Assembly (NCBI GenBank): GCA_963840975.1
Contig: CAWJBC010000016.1
Coordinates: forward strand, 1 to 64,000
Length of the DNA stretch: 64,000 nucleotides
DNA from: JAADJA01 sp963840975
GTDB lineage: Bacteria > Bacteroidota > Bacteroidia > Bacteroidales > JAADJA01
Reading direction: 5' to 3'
This document shows positions 35,130 through 43,850 of the stretch, piece after piece (within the stretch, counting starts at the first letter, position 1; the number at the start of each line of letters is the position of its first letter). The translations under genes were made by a program, and so were the position numbers. The notes under the pieces are model-generated. The model was not told where the DNA came from. It searched no databases and saw only the letters and a program-made list of their open reading frames with translations.

Positions 35130-35887
35130 ATGAAAATACTTGGAGTAATACCAGCCCGGTTCGCAAGTACCAGGTTCCCGGGCAAACCGCTCGTTATGAT
35201 CAACGATAAACCCATGATCCATCATGTTTATGAGCGGGCGATGCAGGCAAAATCTTTAAGTGAAGTATATGTAGCTACTGATGACGATAGAATAGAAAGT
35301 ACCGTTTTGGGTTTCGGGGGAAAGGTTATTATGACCTCAGAAAATAACAGGAGCGGAACAGATCGCTGTATGGAAACCCTCGAAATTTTAAACAAACAGG
35401 GGAAAAATTACGATGTAGTCATTAATATTCAGGGCGATGAGCCTTACATTCATCCGGAACAAATTGATCTTGCTGCCTCCTGTTTCAAAAATGCTGATGT
35501 CAGTATTGCCACTCTTGCTATCAAACTCACATCGGAAGAGGAGTTATTCAATCCCAATATCATTCGGGTGGTCTTCGATATTCATAAAAAAGCGCTTTAC
35601 TTCAGCCGCAACCCAATCCCTTTATCCGTAACTTTGAAAAAAATGACTGGCTGGCAAACCATCAATATTATAAACACATCGGAATTTATGCCTATCGGTC
35701 GCAAACCTTACAGCAAATAACCCGCCTCGAAACTTCCGCATTGGAACAGGCTGAATCGCTGGAACAGTTGAGATGGCTGGAAAACGGATTTAATATTCAT
35801 ATCGAAATTACCGAATTCGAAAGCATTGCAATAGATACTCCTGCAGATTTGTTAAAAATTTTGAACAAACCGCAACAGAAGTTTTAG
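35130..35887 (+). pseudogene. kdsB: 3-deoxy-manno-octulosonate cytidylyltransferase, frameshifted
   Basis: KdsB couples CTP to Kdo for LPS core. The first ~167 codons are standard (MKILGVIPARFASTRFPGKP, NRSGTDRCMETL, NIQGDEPYI, ALYFSRNPIP). Then the frame breaks within ccctttatcc (about 35622-35632), where the family has PFIRN and one more T would restore it. The second part continues in the next frame as WLANHQYYKHIGIYAYR ... LRWLENGFNIHIEITEFESIAIDTPADL to a stop at 35885-35887. Restoring the base gives a normal ~252 residues. KdsB is normally essential for LPS, so an assembly or sequencing error at this T run is at least as likely as a true mutation. Confidence 0.88.
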
Positions 35888-35922
35888 ATTTTGTTAATTT
35901 AGCCATCCTATTTGGAATAAAA

Positions 35923-36930
35923 ATGAAGGTCGCCTATTATATCAGTGAATTATTGTTTACGAACGATTGCGTGGTCGTTCCCGGCTTTGGCGGCTTTGTT
36001 TCCAATTATGCACCTGCCAAAATACATCCGGTAAATCATACCTTTTATCCACCTTCGAAAAGTGTTCTTTTTAACTCAAAACTTCTGAGCGATGATGGTT
36101 TGCTCCTGCATACAATATCCATAAGTGAAGGCATTGCGTATCATCAGGCAAAGCAAATGGTGGAAGATTTTACGGATAATTGTTTGCACCGGTTAAATGA
36201 AGGAAAAAGTGTAAAACTGGAAAGAATCGGCAAGATCAGGAAAGATGATGACGGTCATTTTCTGTTTGATCCTGATACGACTGTAAATTACCTTGAGGAA
36301 TCCTTCGGGCTTCCTTCATTTATGTCGCCACCTGTCGAACGCACTTCCATGCACAAGCGAATGGAAAAAAGGTTTATTGATCGCCGCCCCCGACCTGAAA
36401 CCGTGGTTAAAAGCAAAAAAATGCACTGGGCATCAGTGGCTTTGATTCCGGTATTATTGCTCATCGGATGGATCATATTCAATCCAACACTTGACTATAA
36501 AGGATCTCAACGTTCTGGGGTGATGTCTGTTTCCGAACCTGAAATAAATAATGTTGGATCCGGTAATTTTGAAACCAATCTGAATCCTGACCCAATAGAA
36601 CCGACCGAAAGCCTGAATAATTCCAACCCATCTGTTATTCCTGACAAGCACAATGATATTGTGTCACAAAAAACTCCGGTAAATGAAGTGAAGAATCAAA
36701 CCGGGTTAAAGTATTATGTCATAGGTGGCGCATTTCAAAACAGGGATAATGCTGACAGAATGCTTGATTTGATGCGAAAAGATGGTTACCCTGCTGAAGA
36801 AGCCGGGCAAAATCCAGCCGGATTATACATGGTCAGCTACTTTTCTTCTGTAGATAAATCCGAAGCCCTGGTCAACCTTTCAGAAATACGGCTTGAAAAG
36901 AATCCATCAGCCTGGCTGTTGAAGAAATAA
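35923..36930 (+). CDS. CCDC81-type HU domain and SPOR domain membrane protein
   Basis: A 335-residue protein. Residues 1-125 match the prokaryotic CCDC81-like tandem HU domains (ISELLFTNDCVVVPGFGGFVSNYAPAKI ... EGKSVKLERIGKI). One membrane helix follows (WASVALIPVLLLIGWIIFN), then a flexible linker, and the C-terminal ~75 residues are a SPOR domain (YYVIGGAFQNRDNADRMLDLMRKDGYPAE). SPOR binds denuded peptidoglycan at the septum, so a cell-envelope role linking the cytoplasmic HU-like domain to the wall is inferred. This architecture is Bacteroidota-typical. Confidence 0.85.
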   Translation: MKVAYYISELLFTNDCVVVPGFGGFVSNYAPAKIHPVNHTFYPPSKSVLFNSKLLSDDGLLLHTISISEGIAYHQAKQMVEDFTDNCLHRLNEGKSVKLERIGKIRKDDDGHFLFDPDTTVNYLEESFGLPSFMSPPVERTSMHKRMEKRFIDRRPRPETVVKSKKMHWASVALIPVLLLIGWIIFNPTLDYKGSQRSGVMSVSEPEINNVGSGNFETNLNPDPIEPTESLNNSNPSVIPDKHNDIVSQKTPVNEVKNQTGLKYYVIGGAFQNRDNADRMLDLMRKDGYPAEEAGQNPAGLYMVSYFSSVDKSEALVNLSEIRLEKNPSAWLLKK

Positions 36931-37045
36931 CTTATCTTTCTTTTTCCTATTCATTTCGTATTTGCATTGAAACAAGTGAATCAGAGTATTCAGTTGCAAA
37001 AATTTTAACCCTTGATAACTTTAGGCATCCCAATACTGGCCCAAT

Positions 37046-37092
37046 ACTGGCGCAAGTCTTGTGCGTAAGCCTTCGGCGCTGCTGACTTGTGC
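37046..37092. repeat. REP-like hairpin, left of RAYT gene
   Basis: actggcgcaagtcttgtg (37046-37063) is the exact reverse complement of 37714-37731. The adjoining gctgacttgtgcc (37080-37092) pairs with ggcacaagtctgcc at 37681. Within this side the two arms also share the caagtc/gacttg core, so each flank can fold by itself. Confidence 0.75.
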
Positions 37093-37097
37093 CTTGC

Positions 37098-37649
37098 TTA
37101 TTCAAGCAATTCAATATCAATTAAACCCTCTTCATGATAATAATTTGCAATACTGCTCCAGGGATAATCTTCTGCTTTATTTACAAATCCTTGTTCTACA
37201 GGATTATTATGGATATAATCCAGCTTTTGATCCATCATTTTATTGTCAATTAATTCAACCGGATGATTATCCTGCTGCCAAAATTGGTAAATGGTATTGT
37301 TAGAATTCTTTTTCCCTTCCTCCTCAAAAGCCTTTAACAGCCATCCTTTACGGCTTTCACTATTATTTTCTTTAATGGCTTTAATAATTATTGAAGCCGT
37401 ATATTTCTTTAAATCCCTCATGATGTTTTCAAGCAAATAGCCCTCCGAAGCAGAAATAATCATATGTACGTGATTTGTCATGATCACCCAGGCATGGATT
37501 TTCAATCCTTTTTCTCTCTGACAATACCTGAAACTTTCGAGCAATAATTCCCTGTAAAGGTTCCTGGTAAATATATCAATCCATCTGACTACGGAATAGG
37601 TTACAAAATAAATACCTTCTGGATTATGAAATTTGTATTTAGAACTCAT
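37098..37649 (-). CDS. REP-associated tyrosine transposase (RAYT, Y1_Tnp)
   Basis: A 183-residue single-copy transposase of the IS200-like Y1 group. The HUH motif is MTNHVHMII and the catalytic tyrosine follows in DLKKYTASII. The domain ends with NPVEQGFVNKAEDYPWSS, a RAYT hallmark (IHxNPVxxG). It is framed on both sides by REP-like hairpins (37046-37092 and 37681-37731), as RAYT genes are with the repeats they spread. Minus-strand TACTTTTG at 37654-37661 places the transcript start within a base or so of the ATG, hinting at a leaderless mRNA. Confidence 0.93.
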   Translation of the reverse strand: MSSKYKFHNPEGIYFVTYSVVRWIDIFTRNLYRELLLESFRYCQREKGLKIHAWVIMTNHVHMIISASEGYLLENIMRDLKKYTASIIIKAIKENNSESRKGWLLKAFEEEGKKNSNNTIYQFWQQDNHPVELIDNKMMDQKLDYIHNNPVEQGFVNKAEDYPWSSIANYYHEEGLIDIELLE

Positions 37650-37680
37650 AAGCCAAAAGTAAAGATTTTTTGATTAACCT

Positions 37681-37731
37681 GGCACAAGTCTGCCACCTCT
37701 AAATAACCCACCACACAAGACTTGCGCCAGT
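37681..37731. repeat. REP-like hairpin, right of RAYT gene
   Basis: Mirror of the left flank: ggcacaagtctgcc (37681-37694) and cacaagacttgcgccagt (37714-37731). Together with the left copy it forms a REPtron-like arrangement. Confidence 0.75.
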
Positions 37732-37758
37732 TAGGGGAAGTTGCGTGGCTGTGTTTTT

Positions 37759-37902
37759 TTATTTCGGCAAACCAACAGTCTTTAAAATTTTATTTGCAAT
37801 TTCAAGCTTATCCTTAAAAAGAATCTTGTCCCTGAACTTATCAAGACTTTTGTCAATTTTAACAATCGGTGTCTTTTTCTTATTTAATTCCTGTATTGTC
37901 AT
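37759..37902 (-). CDS. 47-residue protein paired with DUF6934 gene
   Basis: The short frame reads MTIQELNKKKTPIVKIDKSL and ends KTVGLPK, basic and helix-rich. Its ATG (37900-37902) is separated from the stop of the DUF6934 gene by one base, so the two genes are almost certainly translated together. No known family can be named. It is below the usual ORF length cut-offs and easily missed. Confidence 0.6.
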   Translation of the reverse strand: MTIQELNKKKTPIVKIDKSLDKFRDKILFKDKLEIANKILKTVGLPK

Positions 37903-37903
37903 A

Positions 37904-38350
37904 TCATTTTGATTTTCGTTTCGCTAAAAAAGCATCGTATTCAATATCTTTTTTGAATCGTTCCCAGTTATCGTTTATCAATCCATAAACATCAAAATCT
38001 TTTCTGATCTCAATTATATTGTTAGTAATACCCATTCTGTAAAGTCTTGTTCTAGCCTTTGTCAGTCCGGTAGCAAATACCCATGAATCAGGGTTTTTGT
38101 CTGTAAAAACATACACGGTTGCAGCAACTGTAGCCAATACCTTTTGACTGTCATCATTGTTTGTTATAACTGTATCATCTATTTCTCCCGTTTCTTTGTT
38201 TTTATCACCAAATCCTAAATTATAAAACCCTTTAAGGTTGGTTTCAGTAAATTGTACAAGCTTTACTATCTTTCCTTTAGGTCCTTCGCTGATAAATTCA
38301 AAGACCATTAGTGTTTGTTCGGCTTTTAACTGGTATCTTTCAAGATTCAT
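37904..38350 (-). CDS. DUF6934 family protein
   Basis: A 148-residue soluble protein with the DUF6934 pattern: MNLERYQLKAEQT, FEFISEGPKGKIVKLVQFTETN, FYNLGFGDKNKETGEIDDTVITNN, DSQKVLATVAATVYVFTDKNPDSWVFATG and RTRLYRMGITNN. Function is unknown. Relatives are scattered in Bacteroidota and Cyanobacteria and often come with a tiny downstream ORF, as here. The pairing, small size and patchy distribution are reminiscent of toxin-antitoxin modules, but this is inference only. Promoter box TATCTTTG lies at 38370-38377. Confidence 0.75.
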   Translation of the reverse strand: MNLERYQLKAEQTLMVFEFISEGPKGKIVKLVQFTETNLKGFYNLGFGDKNKETGEIDDTVITNNDDSQKVLATVAATVYVFTDKNPDSWVFATGLTKARTRLYRMGITNNIIEIRKDFDVYGLINDNWERFKKDIEYDAFLAKRKSK

Positions 38351-38369
38351 ACACCATTAACTTTAAAAG

Positions 38370-38377
38370 CAAAGATA
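38370..38377 (-). promoter_or_regulatory. -7 box for the DUF6934 pair
   Basis: Minus-strand TATCTTTG, a full match to TAnnTTTG, ~20 bp before the ATG at 38350. Confidence 0.6.
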
Positions 38378-38515
38378 ATAAATTGTCGAATAAAATTATT
38401 GTCCCTGATGAAAGTATTGTACTTTTTCGGATTTATTGCAAAGCTTGTACAATGAATAATCTGAGAGCATTAATCCTGGATATTATTACTTTTATGTATT
38501 CTAAAATTGAAGATT

Positions 38516-38523
38516 TATTTTTG
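38516..38523 (+). promoter_or_regulatory. -7 box for trmB
   Basis: TATTTTTG fits TAnnTTTG, 28 bp before the trmB ATG. Confidence 0.5.
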
Positions 38524-38550
38524 CATCAGATTTTATTGATATCATTTTAA

Positions 38551-39231
38551 ATGGGTAAGAACAAACTAAAGCACTTTGCCGAGAACGAAACATTTCCAAT
38601 GTTTCTTCAGCCGGCAATTGATGAAGTAAAAAATGGATATTATTTAAAGAATCAGTGGTCCTCAGTGTTCTTTAAAAATGATCATCCAATCGTACTGGAA
38701 CTTGGCTGTGGCAAAGGTGAATATACCGTTGGGCTTGCCCGTAATTTCCCTGAAAAAAATTTTATAGGAATTGACCGGAAAGGTGCCAGGATGTGGCGTG
38801 GTGCCAGGACTTGTTTTGACGAAGGGTTATCCAATACAGGATTTTTAAGAACAAAGATTGAATTTCTTCTGCATTGTTTTGGCAGGCACGAAATAAGCGA
38901 AATATGGATCACCTTTCCTGATCCCCGGTTAAAAAATAAGAAAAGTATGCAACGCCTGACCTCACCTGTTTTTCTTGAAGTATATAAGGAAATTCTCACT
39001 CCCGGTGGAAAAATCCATCTGAAGACAGATAATCTTGAATTGTATAAATTTACACTGGAAACGATTAAGGAATTTGGCCACCAGCTCATTTATGAAACGA
39101 ATGATCTTTATGCATCAGGAATACAAAATGAATCGACACAAATCCAAACCCATTACGAAAAGATGCACCTTGCTGACGGGTTGAAAATAAAATATGTTGT
39201 ATTTTGTTTGAATGCAAAAACAATACAATAA
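38551..39231 (+). CDS. trmB: tRNA (guanine-N7-)-methyltransferase
   Basis: A 226-residue SAM-dependent enzyme that methylates G46 of tRNA. Marks: VLELGCGKGEYTVGLA (SAM loop), FIGIDRKGARMWRGA, FLLHCFGRHEISEIWITFPDPRLKNKKSMQRLTSP (the PDP motif and Bacteroidota-style KNKK in place of the usual KKRH) and GGKIHLKTDNLELYKFT. Its stop overlaps the start of the next gene by one base (TAATG). Confidence 0.95.
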   Translation: MGKNKLKHFAENETFPMFLQPAIDEVKNGYYLKNQWSSVFFKNDHPIVLELGCGKGEYTVGLARNFPEKNFIGIDRKGARMWRGARTCFDEGLSNTGFLRTKIEFLLHCFGRHEISEIWITFPDPRLKNKKSMQRLTSPVFLEVYKEILTPGGKIHLKTDNLELYKFTLETIKEFGHQLIYETNDLYASGIQNESTQIQTHYEKMHLADGLKIKYVVFCLNAKTIQ

Positions 39232-39569
39232 TGCTTATGGACAGGGATGAATCTTTTTTTCAAAAAGTGTACGAGGTTGTAAAGCTAATCCCTTACGGAA
39301 AGGTAACATCCTACGGAGCAATTGGCGAATATCTTGGAACAAAAGGATCAGCAAGAATGGTAGGCTGGGCAATGAATGCTTCTCATTCAGCACCGTTTTC
39401 AATTCCTGCACACCGTGTGGTTAACCGCAATGGCTTGCTCACCGGCAAACATCACTTCGGCAGTCCTGACCTGATGCAGCAACTTCTGGAGAACGAGGGG
39501 CATGTAATACTAAATGATAAAATTGTGGGATTTAATAATGTGTTCTGGGATCCCGCTAAGGAACTTTAA
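39231..39569 (+). CDS. Alkyltransferase-like protein (ATL, MGMT fold without catalytic Cys)
   Basis: About 112 residues of the MGMT C-terminal DNA-binding domain: FFQKVYEVVKLIPYGKVTSYGAIGEYLG (helix-turn-helix), SARMVGWAMNAS (arginine finger) and the active-site motif SIPAHRVVNRNG, in which the alkyl-accepting Cys of PCHR is Ala. Such ATLs bind O6-alkylguanine and flag it for nucleotide excision repair instead of repairing it directly. It starts at ATG 39231 overlapping the trmB stop, with ATG 39237 as an alternative. It is co-transcribed with trmB. Confidence 0.9.
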   Translation: MLMDRDESFFQKVYEVVKLIPYGKVTSYGAIGEYLGTKGSARMVGWAMNASHSAPFSIPAHRVVNRNGLLTGKHHFGSPDLMQQLLENEGHVILNDKIVGFNNVFWDPAKEL

Positions 39570-39630
39570 AAACTTTATACAACTCATTAAAATATCATTG
39601 TAATAAGAAAAAGCTTATTGATAATTTTTA

Positions 39631-39818
39631 CCACAACTTGTCCCGCCGGAGGCGGAGGATAGGCACATTAGAAACATAGAATATCACATAGATGAATATG
39701 GAAATACCGGAGGAATATTTTAAGAAACAAAAATTATCAATGAATTTCATGTTGCATTTTCAAGAATAAAACTATGTGAGACCTATGTAACTATGATACT
39801 ATGTGGTAAAAACAATTT
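39631..39818. repeat. Palindrome-rich intergenic repeat (cacatag/ctatgtg)
   Basis: tttaccaca near 39627 pairs with tgtggtaaa near 39800, with further acatag and ctatgt words inside. Words of the same type occur at 4580-4640. It covers the gap between the ATL gene and the small lipoprotein gene. No gene. Confidence 0.45.
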
Positions 39819-39873
39819 AGAAATCTTTGCTGAGTAGATACAAAAATTTTAATTGCAACTGTTCGATGGGATG

Positions 39874-40179
39874 TTACCTTTTGCCCTTGCATATCCCGCG
39901 ACCACCCAGCAAACCCCAGCCTCCGCTTCCGATCAAAAAACCGAAAGCATACCAGGCGCCATTGTTGTTCTGCGCATATACCGAAACATCGTCACGGAAC
40001 AGCATTCCGATCAGATCAATGGGTGCGATTATTCCGTGCCATAATCCACTCCAAAAACCGTAAGTAGTCCCCTGTAAACAATCAGTTACAACTTCTTTAT
40101 TGGCGCAGCCCGAAAATAAAAGTCCGGCAAGCACTGCAAGTCCTGCTAAGACGGCAAAATTTTTAATACTCTTTTTCAT
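39874..40179 (-). CDS. Small lipoprotein
   Basis: A 101-residue protein with lipoprotein signal MKKSIKNFAVLAGLAVLAGLLFSG-C. The mature part has TDCLQGTTYGFWSGLWHGIIAPIDLIG and a glycine-rich end (FLIGSGGWGLLGGRG), possibly a hydrophobic hairpin in the membrane. Small proteins of this layout are widespread in Bacteroidota and have no known function. Confidence 0.75.
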   Translation of the reverse strand: MKKSIKNFAVLAGLAVLAGLLFSGCANKEVVTDCLQGTTYGFWSGLWHGIIAPIDLIGMLFRDDVSVYAQNNNGAWYAFGFLIGSGGWGLLGGRGICKGKR

Positions 40180-40571
40180 TTTTTTAAATATTGATTTTCA
40201 AAAATAGAAAATCTATCGTTCAATTGCCCTTCTTTTAAAAAGAAACAAAGAGGGGAATGATTAATAATGTCTTTTGGAATTGGATTTATTTTCCATCTCA
40301 CGAAACCCGGCAGGGATGGCATTATATGTGTGAAAACGTTGAATCTGTGGGTGAAGTCATAAACTCACTGACGGAAACTTAATTGGTTCAGAGGAGTTTA
40401 GTATTTTTGATCGCCGATTTGTGAATGAACTGATCTCCGTTATCGGCGGTTGACAAAAACATAAATATTTGTTGGGAGATAAGTCGTGAATTTAAAAACT
40501 AAGTCCGATGATGGCTGTTTAATGAATCAAATCATAAACTTTGTAAAGAAAATAATATTGAAAGGCATACC
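40180..40571. other. Intergenic region upstream of DUF5686 gene
   Basis: 392 bp without a supported gene or clear repeat. The hexamer caaagag occurs near 40248 but no full promoter is assigned. Confidence 0.4.
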
Positions 40572-43055
40572 GTGCAATCAATAAAAGTGAGCAGACTAAT
40601 ATGGCTTTTGCTATTGACATTAGTGGCTTTCCAGCTAACTGTCAATGGTCAAATCACTAAGGTAATGGGAATAGTTACCGATGCTGATACAGGTGAGCCT
40701 GTTCCTTTTGCAAATGTTTATTTTTATGGCACTACCATTGGCGTCACCTCTGATTTTAATGGTCATTTTTCCATTGAAACCAAAATGGCATCCGACTCTC
40801 TCATGGCATCTTATATAGGCTACTTGAAACAGTCGAAAAGAATCTACAGGGATCGTTTTCAAGAGGTAAATTTTGCATTAAAAAGTATGAATTTCGACTT
40901 GCCCGAAGTGGTTATTCTGGCAGGAGAAAATCCCGCTGAAATATTATTACGGAGAATCATTGAAAACAAGGACAAGAACAGCCGAAAGGAATTTGAGGCA
41001 TACCAGTATGAAGCCTACAATAAAATTCAGATAGATGCCAATAATTTGAGTGAGGAGTTCCAAAACCGGAGAGTTTTACGTCCTTTCAGTTTCATATTCG
41101 ATTATATGGACACCTCCATCGTGAATGGCAAGACCTACCTTCCCATTTTCATTTCTGAAAGTCTGTCGGATTTTTATTTCCGCAAAAATCCGAAATCCGA
41201 AAAAGAGGTTATCAGGGCGGCTAAAGTTTCGGGTATTGAAAATGAAAGTATGCTTCAATTTTTGGGCGATATGTTTCAGCGCTATAACGTGTATGACAAC
41301 TATATTGATATATTTCAAAAGAATTTTGTCAGCCCGATTGCCAATTTTGGGTTGAATACATACAGGTATTATCTTGTTGACAGCACTTTTATTGGTGATA
41401 AATGGTGTTATAAAATTATGTTCAAGCCCCGCCGAAAGCAGGAACTGACTTTTACGGGGCACTTTTGGGTGAACGATACAACCTTTGCAATTAAATCATT
41501 CGATATGCGCGTTGCAGCAGATGCAAATATCAATTTTGTGGATGATTTGGTACTTAGCCAGGAGTTTGATCTGGTGGAAGGAAAATATTGGATGGTAGTC
41601 AGAGATCAGGGGATAGGTGATTTTAATATTATTGATGACTCCAAAAAGACCCTTGGATTTTTTGGCACAAAGACAACCACCTACAGAGATTTTGTCTTTG
41701 ATACTCCACGGGATAATAAGTTTTATTCTCAACCCACCAACGTCATTGTTGATGAAAATGCTTACAATAATGAAGAAGCCTTTTGGGATCAAAACCGACA
41801 TGAACCGCTGACCAAAGACGAATTGACCATTTACCACATGGTTGATACCTTAAAAAATCTTCCTGCATTTAAAACCTGGGTTGACATATTTGAAACCGTA
41901 ATTACAGGTTATTACAGAATGGAAAAATTTGAAATTGGTCCGTATGCCTCCTTAATCAGTTTTAACCCAATTGAAGGTACCAGGTTCAGGATTGGTGGCA
42001 GAACTACTGTCAAATTTAACAAAAATTTCAGGCTCGAAGGGCACATTGCTTATGGAACATTAGACACCAAAGTAAAATGGGGGCTGGGGTTTTTGTATCT
42101 TCTTGATAAAAATCCCCGCCGGGCGATTGGTGTGAATTACAAACACGATATTGAGCAGCTTGGCAGCAGTCCCAACGCTTTTCGCGAAGATTTTTTATTT
42201 GCGGCACTTTTCCGTAGAAACCCCGCAAACAAGCTGTCAATGACCAATGAATATACCTTGTACTATGAACATGAGTGGTTCAATGGATTTTCAAATCAGA
42301 TCAATCTCATCCATAAGGAGGTAATCCCCGTAGGTGATACCAAAATTGAGCTTTATGATGAAAATGGCGATGTTGTTGTGGAGGATGACGTCACTATTTC
42401 TGAAATCAGGCTTGATACGCGACTGGCGTTTAATGAAAAATTCATCATCGGAGATTTTGAAAGGACCAGTATCGGAACCCGGTATCCCATCGTGGGTATT
42501 CAATATGGTTATGGCATTCCCGGTATGTTGGGTGGTGAATACGAATACCACCGGCTAAAAGTAAGTGTAAGGCAATGGTTTAATGTTTTTAACCTGGGCT
42601 GGTCGAGGTACATTGTTGAGGTTGGTAAAATCTGGGGAAAATTGCCCTTTCCATTCCTTGAACTTCCTCCGGGTAATGAAACCTTTTTCTTCGACGAAAG
42701 TGCTTTTAACCTGATGAACTATGGCGAATTTGTCAGCGATGAATTTCTCAGTGTTTACTACACTCACCATTTTGACGGACTCTTACTCAACCACATACCA
42801 CTTTTTCGCAAGTTAAAATGGCGGGAAGTTGGTTATGTTAGAGGTGTTATTGGCACACTCAGCGAAAAGAACAAAGACTTCAATAAACTACCTGATAATA
42901 CTTATACACTTGAAATTCCTTATTATGAAGCCGGGGTTGGTATCGAAAACATTTTCAAGGTTATACGTATTGATGGGGTTTGGCGGCTTTCTAATCTCGA
43001 TCATAATAATATTAGCAATTTCGGACTATTTATCTCTCTCTATTTTACATTCTGA
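40572..43055 (+). CDS. DUF5686 outer-membrane protein with carboxypeptidase-like regulatory domain
   Basis: This 827-residue protein starts at GTG 40572, with a signal peptide ending near TVNGQ. Residues 28-115 are a CarboxypepD_reg-like beta domain (KVMGIVTDADTGEPVPFANVYF ... ASYIGYL), as at the start of SusC/TonB-linked proteins. The rest is DUF5686, with a large C-terminal beta-barrel (alternating strands such as YASLISFNPIEGTRFRIGGRT) ending in Phe (LYFTF), the usual mark for BAM insertion. No plug domain is present, so it is not a SusC transporter. Function is unknown. It is followed by lptB, 33 bp downstream, which has its own promoter box. Confidence 0.85.
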   Translation: MQSIKVSRLIWLLLLTLVAFQLTVNGQITKVMGIVTDADTGEPVPFANVYFYGTTIGVTSDFNGHFSIETKMASDSLMASYIGYLKQSKRIYRDRFQEVNFALKSMNFDLPEVVILAGENPAEILLRRIIENKDKNSRKEFEAYQYEAYNKIQIDANNLSEEFQNRRVLRPFSFIFDYMDTSIVNGKTYLPIFISESLSDFYFRKNPKSEKEVIRAAKVSGIENESMLQFLGDMFQRYNVYDNYIDIFQKNFVSPIANFGLNTYRYYLVDSTFIGDKWCYKIMFKPRRKQELTFTGHFWVNDTTFAIKSFDMRVAADANINFVDDLVLSQEFDLVEGKYWMVVRDQGIGDFNIIDDSKKTLGFFGTKTTTYRDFVFDTPRDNKFYSQPTNVIVDENAYNNEEAFWDQNRHEPLTKDELTIYHMVDTLKNLPAFKTWVDIFETVITGYYRMEKFEIGPYASLISFNPIEGTRFRIGGRTTVKFNKNFRLEGHIAYGTLDTKVKWGLGFLYLLDKNPRRAIGVNYKHDIEQLGSSPNAFREDFLFAALFRRNPANKLSMTNEYTLYYEHEWFNGFSNQINLIHKEVIPVGDTKIELYDENGDVVVEDDVTISEIRLDTRLAFNEKFIIGDFERTSIGTRYPIVGIQYGYGIPGMLGGEYEYHRLKVSVRQWFNVFNLGWSRYIVEVGKIWGKLPFPFLELPPGNETFFFDESAFNLMNYGEFVSDEFLSVYYTHHFDGLLLNHIPLFRKLKWREVGYVRGVIGTLSEKNKDFNKLPDNTYTLEIPYYEAGVGIENIFKVIRIDGVWRLSNLDHNNISNFGLFISLYFTF

Positions 43056-43061
43056 TAATTG

Positions 43062-43069
43062 TTATCTTT
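43062..43069 (+). promoter_or_regulatory. -7 box for lptB
   Basis: TATCTTTG, a full match to TAnnTTTG, 20 bp before the ATG at 43089. Confidence 0.6.
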
Positions 43070-43088
43070 GGCAGTCTTATTTTAGAAT

Positions 43089-43814
43089 ATGATCCTTCGC
43101 ACTGATAATCTGGTAAAGAAATACAAGCACCGTACCGTTGTAAACAAAGTGACGGTGGAAGTAAAAAATGGTGAGATTGTTGGTTTGCTTGGTCCCAACG
43201 GTGCCGGGAAAACTACTACCTTTTACATGATAGTGGGTTTGATTAAACCTTTGGCAGGAAAAATTTTCTTAGAGGATTTGGAAATTACTGACGAACCTAT
43301 GTATAAACGTGCCCAGAAAGGCATCGGTTATCTGCCACAGGAAGCCTCAGTATTCAGAAAATTAAGCGTTGAAGACAACATCCTGTCGGTGCTTCAGTTT
43401 ACAAAATTATCGAAGTCTGAACAGAAAGATCGCCTCGAAGGATTGATTGAGGAATTTGGTTTATCTCATGTCAGAAAAAGCATGGGCATTCAGCTTTCAG
43501 GTGGTGAAAGGCGAAGAACCGAAATTGCACGCGCATTGGCTGTTGATCCGAAATTCATTTTATTGGATGAGCCATTTGCCGGGGTTGACCCCATTGCCGT
43601 CGAAGATATCCAGAATATTGTTGCCAAGCTGAAAAACAGAAACATTGGAGTTCTCATCACGGATCATAATGTTCACGAAACCCTTTCCATTACCGATCGT
43701 GCATATCTTTTGTTTGAAGGCGCCATACTGAAATCCGGCACTGCCGTCGAATTAGCCGAAGATGAAGATGTGAGAAGGGTTTATCTGGGTAAAAATTTTG
43801 AACTTAGAAGGTAA
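43089..43814 (+). CDS. lptB: LPS export ABC transporter ATP-binding protein
   Basis: A 241-residue ATPase powering LPS extraction with LptF/LptG. Walker A is GPNGAGKTT (35-43), the Q-loop is GYLPQEASVFRKLSVEDNI (LptB-typical), the signature is LSGGERRRTEIARAL, Walker B is ILLDEPFAGVDPIAV and the H-loop is VLITDHNVHETL. These match LptB more closely than other ABC ATPases. An LptG-like permease is in the same window at 29920. Confidence 0.95.
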   Translation: MILRTDNLVKKYKHRTVVNKVTVEVKNGEIVGLLGPNGAGKTTTFYMIVGLIKPLAGKIFLEDLEITDEPMYKRAQKGIGYLPQEASVFRKLSVEDNILSVLQFTKLSKSEQKDRLEGLIEEFGLSHVRKSMGIQLSGGERRRTEIARALAVDPKFILLDEPFAGVDPIAVEDIQNIVAKLKNRNIGVLITDHNVHETLSITDRAYLLFEGAILKSGTAVELAEDEDVRRVYLGKNFELRR

Positions 43815-43850
43815 TCGTTTAAAGTAAACCAACAAGTATTTTTACTAATA

